From NCBI GenBank assembly GCA_900770865.1, contig CAAGLU010000200.1, positions 1-6,585 on the forward strand: a stretch of 6,585 nucleotides of DNA, given 5' to 3'. Origin of the DNA: an uncultured Atopobiaceae bacterium. Lineage in GTDB: Bacteria; Actinomycetota; Coriobacteriia; Coriobacteriales; Atopobiaceae. Shown in pieces: positions 1 through 6,362 of the stretch. Every line of letters begins with the position of its first letter. The first letter of the stretch is position 1. The notes beneath the pieces are model-generated. The model was not told where the DNA came from. It worked only from the letters and a program-made list of their open reading frames with translations, and ran no database searches. A program made the position numbers and the translations under genes.

Positions 1-1214
1 ATGACGTGCTTTGCCACGGCCGTGTGCGGGTCGATGAGCTTGTGGCTCTGCTCCCAGGTGGTGCGGATTGTCTCGCGGGCCATCTCGTCGTCTGCGCGGC
101 CGCAACCAAAGGTCTCCTGTATGCTAGCGAGAAGTGCCGGAGGCACGGTGTAGGCGCCCTTCTCGGCGAGGTCTGTCATGAGAGACGAGACAAGCTCAAC
201 ATCCCCGTTGGAGGCAAAGTAGAGCAGGCGCTCTAGGTTGGAGGAGACCAGGATGTCCATGGAGGGCGAGATGGTCTTCACAAACGGGCGGCGCTTGTCG
301 TACGTGCCCGTGGTGAGGAAGTCCGTGAGGACGTCGTTGGCATTTGAGGCCACGACCAGCCTGCGCACGGGCAGCCCCATGCGCTTGGCGTAGTAACCGG
401 CCAAGACGTCGCCAAAGTTGCCCGTGGGGACAACATAGGTGACCTCATCGCCCTGCGCGATGGCGCCAGCGCGAACGAGCTGCGCGTACGAGTCGAAGTA
501 GTACGTCACCTGCGGCGCAAGGCGGCCAACGTTGATGGAGTTGGCGCTCGAGAGCACCACGTTGCGCGCTGAGAGGCGCTCTGCGAGGCTGTGGTCCGAG
601 AAGATGCGCTTGACCTCAGACTGTGCGTCGTCGAAGTTGCCGCGGATGGCGCATACGGCAACGTTTCCGCCAATCTGCGTGACCATCTGGAGGCGCTGGA
701 TGTCAGAGACCTTGTCCCAGGGATAGAAGACGCAAACGCCCGTGTGGGGCACGCCCGAGAAGCCATCGAGCGCCGCCTTGCCGGTGTCGCCCGAGGTGGC
801 CGTCACGATCATCACGTCATGGCCGTCGCCCTCGCGCGCAACGCCCATGAGCTGCGGCAGCATCTGCAGGGCAACGTCCTTGAAGGCGCAGGTGGGGCCA
901 TGGAAGAGCTCGAGGAGCCAGTCGGTGCCCAAAGGCGTGACGGGGCACACGGCCGGGGTGTCCCACTGGGCGCCGTAGGCCGCGCGCACGCAGCCGGCAA
1001 GCTCCTCGGTCGTGTAGTCGGGCAGGAGCGTCCCAAGCACACGCTCGGCAGTCTGGGTGAAGCTGCTGGCGCACACCTGGGCAAGATCGAGCTTCTCCGC
1101 GCCAAGCGCGTCGGAGACGTAGAGACCTCCGTCAGGCGCTAGGCCGGCGAGAATTGCTTGCTTGCTTGTTACCAATTCCCCGCGCGAACGGGTGCTGTGG
1201 TAGAACGTTTCCAC
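1..1214 (-). CDS. thrC: Threonine synthase (partial, C-terminus off the left edge)
   Basis: PLP-dependent enzyme of the last step of threonine synthesis: O-phospho-L-homoserine + water gives L-threonine + phosphate, in the cytoplasm. Reading down from 1214, 404 codons are open without a stop before the window ends. The N-terminal threonine-synthase domain starts with F-Y-H-S-T-R and has LAPDGGLYV at residues 25-33. The PLP lysine is K112 in GPTCAFKD; SGDTG is at 141-145, SANSINVGR at 223-231, the glycine-rich PTGNFGD loop at 263-269 and DPHTAV at 395-400. Having DPHTAV this late suggests the long (~490-500 aa) bacterial form, so roughly 85-100 residues are missing. The start is the GTG at 1212-1214: it has AAGGAG six bases upstream and gives the family's normal N-terminus. 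It is transcribed divergently from hom. Frame and motifs are intact; the only partial aspect is the window edge. Confidence 0.96.
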   Translation of the reverse strand, partial: METFYHSTRSRGELVTSKQAILAGLAPDGGLYVSDALGAEKLDLAQVCASSFTQTAERVLGTLLPDYTTEELAGCVRAAYGAQWDTPAVCPVTPLGTDWLLELFHGPTCAFKDVALQMLPQLMGVAREGDGHDVMIVTATSGDTGKAALDGFSGVPHTGVCVFYPWDKVSDIQRLQMVTQIGGNVAVCAIRGNFDDAQSEVKRIFSDHSLAERLSARNVVLSSANSINVGRLAPQVTYYFDSYAQLVRAGAIAQGDEVTYVVPTGNFGDVLAGYYAKRMGLPVRRLVVASNANDVLTDFLTTGTYDKRRPFVKTISPSMDILVSSNLERLLYFASNGDVELVSSLMTDLAEKGAYTVPPALLASIQETFGCGRADDEMARETIRTTWEQSHKLIDPHTAVAKHV

Positions 1215-1334
1215 GGTCGGCTCCTTGCGTCGTTAGGCCTTGTATCGTGTCCAGCACGTATGATAGCTGGTACCACGCATGGCAGTGCGTCGCACGGCAA
1301 GCGCCGACACACAGTTGAAAGAGATTGGAAGCCG
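1215..1334. promoter_or_regulatory. Divergent thrC/hom control region with candidate -10 boxes
   Basis: This 120-bp region separates two divergent biosynthetic genes and must hold both promoters unless one starts inside the opposite gene. The best plus-strand -10 is TATGAT at 1259-1264; on the minus strand the overlapping TATCAT occupies 1265-1260. Neither has a convincing -35 at 16-18 bp: TTGTAT (1240-1245) is only 13 bp away and TTAGGC (1233-1238) is 20 bp away. A short hairpin, ACGCA (1275-1279) with TGCGT (1286-1290), follows. No Rho-independent attenuator and no classical Thr/Ile-rich leader peptide is visible. The function of the interval is secure from gene arrangement; the exact boxes are guesses. 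Confidence 0.4.
1221..1226 (-). promoter_or_regulatory. Shine-Dalgarno site of thrC
   Basis: On the minus strand this reads AAGGAG, followed by a six-base spacer and GTG (1214-1212). It decides the thrC start in favour of this GTG. There is no ATG in frame that would preserve the conserved F-Y-H-S-T-R beginning. Confidence 0.8.
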
Positions 1335-1338
1335 ATGA
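1279..1338 (+). other. Possible 19-codon upstream reading frame overlapping the hom start
   Basis: An ATG at 1279 opens a frame of 19 codons (MAVRRTASADTQLKEIGSR) whose TGA (1336-1338) overlaps the hom ATG (1335-1337) in the arrangement ATGA, typical of translational coupling. No good Shine-Dalgarno precedes it. If the TATGAT at 1259 were the -10, transcription would start about 8 bases upstream and the message would be almost leaderless. It contains two Thr and one Ile codon, so it is not a typical threonine attenuator peptide. It may be chance; there is no evidence of translation. Confidence 0.2.
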
Positions 1339-2465
1339 AGATAGCCATCCTGGGGTACGGCACCGTTGGCCGTGGCGTTGCGCAGATCATCGAGGAGCGC
1401 GTGCCCGAGGTCGAGGTAGCCCGCATCCTCGAGCTGCCCGACCGTCTCACCGACCCGCGCATGACCCCCAACTATCAGGACATTGTCGATGATCCTGCTA
1501 TCGAGCTCGTGGTGGAGTGCATGGGCGGCATCGAGCCCGCCCACACCTTCATCCTGCAGGCGCTCAACGCCGGCAAGCACGTGGTGACGTCGAACAAGGC
1601 CGTTGTTGCGGCCCACTTCGCCGAGTTCGCCGAGGCCGCCTCAAAGGCAGGCGTTGGCCTTCTCATCGAGGCGTCCGTGGGCGGCGGCATCCCCTGGATC
1701 GCGAGCATCGAGAAGGTGCGCCGCATCGAGGACGTCCAGTCCTTCTCGGGAATCATGAATGGGACCACCAACTACATTGTCTACTCCATGCTCAAGGACG
1801 GCGCGGACTTTGCCGAGGTCCTGAGCAAGGCCCAGGAGCTGGGCTTTGCCGAGAGGGACCCCACCGCAGACATCGATGGCATTGACGTTCGCAACAAGAC
1901 CATCATCTCGGCCTCTGTGGCGTTCGACGTTGCCTGCACGCAGGACCTTCCCGTCTCGGGCATCAGGAACCTCACCAAGTACGACCTCAGCCTCTTTGGC
2001 AGTCGCGGCCTCACGGTCAAGCTTATTGGCCGCGGCGTCCAGGCGGACGGCCGCTACGCCGTCTCGGTCGAGCCTGTGGCCGTGAGCACTTCGACGCTCG
2101 AGGCCAACGTGCCCACCAACTTCAACCTCGTGACGCTTGACGCGCCCTCCATCGGCGAGCTCAAGTTCTACGGCCAGGGCGCGGGAAGCCTCCCCACGGG
2201 CAATGCTATCGTCCAGGACATCCTCGACTGCGTGGCGGGCAGGCGGCCCACCTATGACTTCTCGCGCGGCCTCACGTACGACCCCGCCATGCTCCATGGC
2301 CCCTACGTGTTCCGCACCGAGGCCACCGTTCCCGGTGCCACGTTCTACGAGCCCGGTGCCGTCATCGTTGACGACCTCACCGCAACCCAGGCGCGCGCCC
2401 TGCTCGACGAGGCCCTGAAGTCTGACCCAACCACGTTCATGGCGGCCGTGTCCGCGAACAGCTAG
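1335..2465 (+). CDS. hom: Homoserine dehydrogenase, short form without a clear ACT domain
   Basis: Reduces L-aspartate 4-semialdehyde to L-homoserine with NAD(P)H, the branch point toward threonine and methionine. The 376-residue protein begins directly with the Rossmann strand and GYGTVGRG (7-14). TSNKA is at 85-89, EASVGGGIP at 112-120, NGTTNYI at 142-148, the family signature DPTADIDGID at 175-184 with the expected active-site lysine K188, and GAGSLPTGNAI at 282-292. Most bacterial enzymes run to 400-450 aa with a C-terminal ACT domain. Here only about 55 residues follow the catalytic domain (322-376) and I cannot assign them as a complete ACT. The N-terminal domain also appears shortened around residues 30-45. 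The frame stays open upstream to 1158, but that extension is not homoserine-dehydrogenase-like and overlaps thrC. The ATG at 1335 has only a weak GGAAG three bases upstream or AAAGAGA about ten bases upstream. The TAG stop is embedded in the lysC Shine-Dalgarno. Confidence 0.95.
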   Translation: MKIAILGYGTVGRGVAQIIEERVPEVEVARILELPDRLTDPRMTPNYQDIVDDPAIELVVECMGGIEPAHTFILQALNAGKHVVTSNKAVVAAHFAEFAEAASKAGVGLLIEASVGGGIPWIASIEKVRRIEDVQSFSGIMNGTTNYIVYSMLKDGADFAEVLSKAQELGFAERDPTADIDGIDVRNKTIISASVAFDVACTQDLPVSGIRNLTKYDLSLFGSRGLTVKLIGRGVQADGRYAVSVEPVAVSTSTLEANVPTNFNLVTLDAPSIGELKFYGQGAGSLPTGNAIVQDILDCVAGRRPTYDFSRGLTYDPAMLHGPYVFRTEATVPGATFYEPGAVIVDDLTATQARALLDEALKSDPTTFMAAVSANS

Positions 2466-2470
2466 GAGAG
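2464..2470 (+). promoter_or_regulatory. Shine-Dalgarno site of lysC overlapping the hom stop
   Basis: AGGAGAG begins on the second base of the hom TAG stop and lies six bases before the lysC ATG at 2477. Ribosomes finishing hom would sit on the lysC initiation site, which favours translational coupling of the two enzymes. Confidence 0.8.
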
Positions 2471-2476
2471 AATCAC

Positions 2477-3814
2477 ATGATCAAGATCTGCAAGTTCGGG
2501 GGTTCCAGCGTCGCTACCGCCGAGCAGTTCCGCAAGGTCAAGTCCATTGTCGAGGCGGACCCCGACCGTCGTTTTGTGGTTGTCTCTGCCGTGGGCAAGC
2601 GCTTCTCGGGGGACAACAAGATTACGGACCTCCTCCTTCTGGTGAACGCGCACATCGAGTACCACGTGGACTGCACCTCGCTTCTCGCCGACATCGAGCA
2701 GCGATTTGTCGACATCGCGGACGAGCTGGGCGTCAAGTGGCCCGTGGCCGAGAAGTTCGAGACCTTCGCCGCCAACATCAAGAAGCACTCGCCCGAGTAC
2801 GTGGTCTCGCGCGGTGAGTGGTTCACCGCAAACATCATGGCCGAGTACCTGGGCCTTCCCTTTGTCGATGCCGCAGACGTCATAGTGTTCCACCATGACG
2901 GCAACGTGGACATGGAGCGCACCGCTGCCCGCCTCAAGGACTTTGCGCACAGAAACGGCGCCTTCGTGCTGCCCGGCTTCTACGGAGCCACCGTCGACGG
3001 CGCAATCAAGCTCTTCCAGCGCGGCGGCGGCGACATCACGGGCGCCATCGCGGCGCGCTGCCTCGACGCCGACGTCTACGAGAACTGGACGGACGTCTCG
3101 GGCTTCCTCTCCGCGGATCCCAGGATTGTCGAGAACCCCCGCTCCATCCGCCGCATCACCTTCGACGAGATGCGCGAGCTCTCCTACATGGGTGCCTCGG
3201 TGCTCCAGGAGGAGGCCATCTTCCCGGTGCGCGAGGTCAACATTCCCATCAAGATCATGAACACCAACCGGCCCCAGGACGCGGGCACAACCATCCGCGA
3301 GACCGCCGAGGCCGGCGCAGACGAGCACCTCATCACGGGCATTGCCGGTCGCAAGGACTTCATGGCCGTGCACGTCAAGAAGGCCCATATGTCCAACGAG
3401 GTGGGCGTGGTCTCCCGCGCGCTCTCCATCTTCGAGCGCTACGGCGTCTCCATCGAGCACATCCCCACGGGCGTCGACTCGTTTGGCGTCGTGGTGGCCG
3501 CCGCTGACGTCAAGGACAAGATCTACTCGATCGTCAATGACATCCGCCGCGAGATTAAGCCCGACGACATCGTGATGGTGGACAAGCTCGCCCTCATCTC
3601 GGTGGTGGGCCGCAACATGTCCAAGCGCTCGGGCACCTCGGGCAAGATCTTCGGCGCGTTGGGCGACGCGGGCATCAACATCCGCATGATTACCCAGAGC
3701 TCCGAGGAGATCTCCATCATTGTGGGCGTTGATAACACCGACTTTGATCGCGCAATCAAGGTCATCTACGAGCGCTTCGTTCGCAACGAGATGGTCTCGG
3801 CCGAGAAGGAATAG
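2477..3814 (+). CDS. lysC: Aspartokinase with tandem C-terminal ACT domains
   Basis: Catalyses the first step of the aspartate pathway: L-aspartate + ATP gives 4-phospho-L-aspartate, in the cytoplasm. The 445-aa length fits monofunctional aspartokinases of the E. coli LysC/clostridial type. The amino-acid-kinase domain (about 1-275) shows KFGGSS at 6-11, VVSAVGK at 35-41, SRGEW at 111-115, the QRGGGDITGA nucleotide/aspartate region at 181-190 and WTDVSGFLSADPRI at 204-217. Two ACT repeats follow, at about 297-365 and 373-440; the second carries ISVVGRNM (374-381) and GINIRMITQSSEE (399-411). These ACT domains are where lysine and/or threonine feedback usually acts; the effector cannot be read from sequence. 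GASVLQEEAI (239-248) has Gln where relatives mostly have His. It starts 11 bp after hom with an excellent Shine-Dalgarno. An in-frame Met296 just before the ACT pair could be an internal start. Confidence 0.96.
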   Translation: MIKICKFGGSSVATAEQFRKVKSIVEADPDRRFVVVSAVGKRFSGDNKITDLLLLVNAHIEYHVDCTSLLADIEQRFVDIADELGVKWPVAEKFETFAANIKKHSPEYVVSRGEWFTANIMAEYLGLPFVDAADVIVFHHDGNVDMERTAARLKDFAHRNGAFVLPGFYGATVDGAIKLFQRGGGDITGAIAARCLDADVYENWTDVSGFLSADPRIVENPRSIRRITFDEMRELSYMGASVLQEEAIFPVREVNIPIKIMNTNRPQDAGTTIRETAEAGADEHLITGIAGRKDFMAVHVKKAHMSNEVGVVSRALSIFERYGVSIEHIPTGVDSFGVVVAAADVKDKIYSIVNDIRREIKPDDIVMVDKLALISVVGRNMSKRSGTSGKIFGALGDAGINIRMITQSSEEISIIVGVDNTDFDRAIKVIYERFVRNEMVSAEKE

Positions 3815-3845
3815 CTTTCTGCACACCCGCCCGCACGGGCATAGA

Positions 3846-3852
3846 GAGAGGA
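3846..3852 (+). promoter_or_regulatory. Shine-Dalgarno site of asd
   Basis: GAGAGGA lies nine bases before the asd ATG at 3862, inside the 47-bp lysC-asd gap. A small GC hairpin (GCCC-GCAC-GGGC, 3829-3840) sits just upstream without a following T-run, so it is not an obvious terminator; it might tune mRNA processing. Confidence 0.7.
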
Positions 3853-3861
3853 ACCATCACC

Positions 3862-4875
3862 ATGGCAGACAAGACCGTTGCCATTCTCGGCGCCACGGGC
3901 GTCGTTGGTACGCAGATGATCCAGTGCCTCGAGGAGAGGAACTTCCCCGTGGGCAAGCTCGTGCCCCTGGCGAGCGCCCGCTCCGTTGGCAAGACCGTCT
4001 CCTTTAACGGGGAGGACGTCCCCGTGGTTGAGGCCACGCCCGAGGCGTTCGAGGGCGCCGACATCGTCTTGGGCGCCGCTGGGGACGCAACCGCCAAGGC
4101 GCTTCTCCCCGAGGCGGCAAAGCGCGGTGCCGTTTGCGTAGACAACTCGCACGCCTTCCGCCTCGACCCCGACGTGCCGCTGGTCATCCCCGAGATCAAC
4201 GCGGCAGACATCGCCAACCACCCGCGAAACATCATCGCAAATCCCAACTGCGCCACGATCATCGGACTTGTGCCCACCTGGCCGCTCCACAAGCTTGCCG
4301 GCCTGCGCCGTCTGATTGTCTCCACCTACCAGGCGGCCTCTGGCGCCGGCATGCCCGGCCTCACCGAGCTCAAGAGAGAGATGAAGGTCGTTGCCAACGG
4401 CGGCGAGATGGGCGACACCAGCCCGTTTGCCTACCAGCTGGCCGCTAACCTCATCCCGCAGATCGGCTCCTTCAAGGACGAGGGCTACACCTCGGAGGAG
4501 TGGAAGATGCAGAACGAGGGGCGCAAGATCATGCACCTTCCCAAGGTCCGCGTGAACTGCACCTGCGTGCGCGTGCCCGTCATGCGCTCGCACTCCGAGT
4601 CCATCACGGCAGAGTTCGACCGTCCCATCTCGCCCGACGTGGCGCGCGAGGCGCTTGCCTCAGCCCCCGGCGTCAAGGTTGTGGACGACCCAGCCAACCT
4701 GCGCTACCCCATGCCGCTCGACACCTCCGACCAGGACCTTGTCTACGTTGGCCGCATCCGTCGCGACCTCTCGGCCCCTGACGGCGTGAACTCCCTCACG
4801 TTCTGGTGCTGCGGCGACCAGATTCGCAAGGGCGCTGCCACTAACGCGGTCCAGATCGCAGAGCACCTGCTCTAG
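3862..4875 (+). CDS. asd: Aspartate-semialdehyde dehydrogenase
   Basis: NADPH-dependent reductive dephosphorylation of 4-phospho-L-aspartate to L-aspartate 4-semialdehyde, the shared precursor of lysine/diaminopimelate, threonine and methionine. The 337-aa length is standard for the Gram-positive-type enzyme. The Rossmann loop GATGVVG is at 10-16, and SARSVGK (38-44) matches the NADPH 2'-phosphate region. VDNSHAFR is at 93-100. The catalytic cysteine is C130 in NPNCAT (127-132), Q157 lies in STYQAASGAG (154-163), and the acid/base histidine is H244 in RVPVMRSHSES (237-247). The C-terminal end has the usual YVGRIRRD and W-C-C-G-D-Q-I-R-K-G-A-A-T-N-A helix region. All expected catalytic residues are present. 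It is third in the hom-lysC-asd run and supplies the substrate of Hom. The ATG is set by its Shine-Dalgarno and by the Rossmann strand starting at residue 5. Confidence 0.97.
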   Translation: MADKTVAILGATGVVGTQMIQCLEERNFPVGKLVPLASARSVGKTVSFNGEDVPVVEATPEAFEGADIVLGAAGDATAKALLPEAAKRGAVCVDNSHAFRLDPDVPLVIPEINAADIANHPRNIIANPNCATIIGLVPTWPLHKLAGLRRLIVSTYQAASGAGMPGLTELKREMKVVANGGEMGDTSPFAYQLAANLIPQIGSFKDEGYTSEEWKMQNEGRKIMHLPKVRVNCTCVRVPVMRSHSESITAEFDRPISPDVAREALASAPGVKVVDDPANLRYPMPLDTSDQDLVYVGRIRRDLSAPDGVNSLTFWCCGDQIRKGAATNAVQIAEHLL

Positions 4876-4878
4876 GGC

Positions 4879-4885
4879 GGGGGAG
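4879..4885 (+). promoter_or_regulatory. Shine-Dalgarno site of the S33 hydrolase gene
   Basis: GGGGGAG lies four bases after the asd TAG stop region and four bases before the ATG at 4890. The close spacing to asd (14 bp between genes) argues for co-transcription and probably coupled translation. Confidence 0.65.
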
Positions 4886-4889
4886 TGCC

Positions 4890-6362
4890 ATGCCACTGCT
4901 TTCCAGCTGCTACCTTCCCGGTATCTACGCCGAGGACCACTCCATTGACGTGCCGCTAGACTGGCGGGGCACCAGCCCCGCAGCCCTTGCCGGCGCGGAG
5001 CAGGGCGAGCCTTCTGCGCTTGCCATGGAGGGCGCCGCCGAGAGGCCAGACCCCGCCTTTGTCGGCAAGAGCATCAAGCTCTTCTACCGCGTGCTCTGCT
5101 CGCCGGAAAACGTGGGCCGTGACCTGCCGCTCATTGGGTTTCTCCAGGGCGGCCCCGGTGGCGCGTGCCCGCGCCCGCTCTCGCCCCAGAGCGACGGGTG
5201 GATTGAGGAGGCGCTGCGCCACTTTCGCGTGGTCTTGCCCGACCAGCGCGGCTGCGGTCGCTCCTCTCGCGTTGACGGTGCGCGCATTGTCGCCGTGGGA
5301 GCCGAGGCTGCCGCGCAGGGCGCGGACCCGGCGCGTCGCCAGGCGGAATACCTCAAGCGATTCCTTGCGGACTCAATCATCAGGGATTTCGAGTACCTGC
5401 GGCTTACGGAGTTTGGCGGTCGCAAGTGGGTGACGCTGGGCCAAAGCTACGGTGGGTTTCTCACCCTTGCGAACCTCTCCACCTTCCCGGAGGGCGTTGC
5501 TGCGAGCTTTACCTGCGGCGGCATTCCCCATGTGCCGGCAAGCGCCGCCGAGGTCTATGCGCACACGTTCCCGCGCATGGCCGCCAAGACTCGCGCCTAC
5601 TACGAGCGTTACCCGCAGGACGAGAAGCGCGTGTCGCTCGTGGCTGACCGTCTTGCGGCAGGCGACATGACCCTGCCTGATGGCTCGCCTTTCTCGGTGA
5701 GGCGTCTGCAGCTGGTGGGTGGCGGCCTTGGCATGAAGCCCGCGCCGGAGCGTCTGCACGCCCTCTTTGACGTTGCCTTTGCCGATGGTGACGGCTCCTG
5801 TGACGATGCCCTTGCCGCGGTGGGCGGAGACGCCTCCCATGTGCGTCTCTTTGGCGGCTTCCTCGACCAGGTGCAGTCAATGACCTCCTCGTACGCAAGC
5901 CCGCTCTATTGGACGCTTCAGGAGTTCATCTACGCGGACGGCACGCTTGACGAGCCCATTGGGTGGGCGGCCGCGCGCGAGGCGGCAGCGAGGCCGGAGT
6001 TCTCTGAAAGCGCGCGTCCCCTCTTGCTCTTTGCCGAGGCCATGTTCCCCTGGATGTTCGAGGAGGATCCGTCGCTCCAGCCGTTTGCCCCTGCGATGGA
6101 CATCCTCATGGCAGATACCGAGTTTGGCCACCTCTACGACCAGGACCAGCTGGCAAGAAACGAGGTTCCGCTCCAGGCGGCCGTCTACTTCGACGATGCC
6201 TATGTGGACTCGGGCCTTCAGCTGGATACGCTTTCTCGGGTGGGTGCGAGCCATGCTTGGGTGACCAACGAGTTCGAGCACGACGGCCTACATGGCAGCG
6301 TGGTCTTTAAGCACCTCTACGAGGAGGCACTCAACCGCGGCGACTTGGCTGGCGTGAAGTAG
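4890..6362 (+). CDS. pip: Alpha/beta-hydrolase, prolyl aminopeptidase family (peptidase S33)
   Basis: Predicted serine exopeptidase releasing N-terminal residues, classically proline, from short peptides. The 490-aa protein has no membrane segment or convincing signal peptide, so it is probably cytoplasmic. Family marks are the oxyanion-hole motif QGGPGG (86-91, usually HGGPG), DQRGCGRS (118-125), the nucleophile elbow GQSYGG (184-189, Ser186), an acidic D-D-A-Y-V segment (435-439, likely catalytic Asp435 or Asp436) and N-E-F-E-H-D-G (460-466, likely catalytic His464). A hydrophilic, Ala-rich stretch at about 26-60 between the first strand and the fold core looks like an insert. At 490 aa it is longer than the small ~310-aa PIPs and nearer the large actinobacterial type. 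S33 also contains tripeptidyl peptidases and non-peptidase hydrolases, so the proline specificity is assumed. It starts 14 bp after asd and is the last gene before the terminator; no direct link to aspartate metabolism is known to me. Confidence 0.85.
   Translation: MPLLSSCYLPGIYAEDHSIDVPLDWRGTSPAALAGAEQGEPSALAMEGAAERPDPAFVGKSIKLFYRVLCSPENVGRDLPLIGFLQGGPGGACPRPLSPQSDGWIEEALRHFRVVLPDQRGCGRSSRVDGARIVAVGAEAAAQGADPARRQAEYLKRFLADSIIRDFEYLRLTEFGGRKWVTLGQSYGGFLTLANLSTFPEGVAASFTCGGIPHVPASAAEVYAHTFPRMAAKTRAYYERYPQDEKRVSLVADRLAAGDMTLPDGSPFSVRRLQLVGGGLGMKPAPERLHALFDVAFADGDGSCDDALAAVGGDASHVRLFGGFLDQVQSMTSSYASPLYWTLQEFIYADGTLDEPIGWAAAREAAARPEFSESARPLLLFAEAMFPWMFEEDPSLQPFAPAMDILMADTEFGHLYDQDQLARNEVPLQAAVYFDDAYVDSGLQLDTLSRVGASHAWVTNEFEHDGLHGSVVFKHLYEEALNRGDLAGVK

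Noticed and set aside
591..1142. 183-codon plus-strand frame across thrC
   Set aside because: Lies entirely antisense to a well-supported threonine synthase reading frame; composition is that of a shadow frame.
1265..1290. TGGTACC at 1268-1274 resembling the T-box core TGGNACC, which would fit regulation of threonine genes
   Set aside because: The flanking AGGG and GCG bases are missing, the antiterminator outer helix does not form, there is no room for a stem I specifier domain between the genes, and GGTACC is a common palindrome. It also lies next to the only candidate -10.
1158..1334. In-frame upstream extension of hom to an ATG at 1158 (435 aa)
   Set aside because: The extra 59 residues resemble no homoserine dehydrogenase sequence and overlap the thrC start on the other strand. 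The Rossmann fold begins exactly at the ATG at 1335.
2462..3826. 454-codon open frame antisense to the whole of lysC
   Set aside because: It is a mirror of a high-GC gene with G/C-ending codons and yields a low-complexity His/Asp/Val/Leu-rich product. lysC on the plus strand has full family motifs and a Shine-Dalgarno.
3829..3840. GCCC-GCAC-GGGC hairpin between lysC and asd as an intra-operon terminator
   Set aside because: Only four or five base pairs and no T-run follows; the next bases are the asd Shine-Dalgarno.
3766..4593. 275-codon minus-strand frame antisense to asd (and the similar 218-codon frame at 1641-2297 antisense to hom)
   Set aside because: Shadow frames of strongly conserved plus-strand genes, with no recognisable domain and no promoter or ribosome site.
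4890..4925. L-S-S-C at residues 4-7 of the hydrolase as a lipoprotein signal
   Set aside because: No positively charged N-terminus and no hydrophobic stretch precedes the cysteine, so there is no signal peptide for lipidation.
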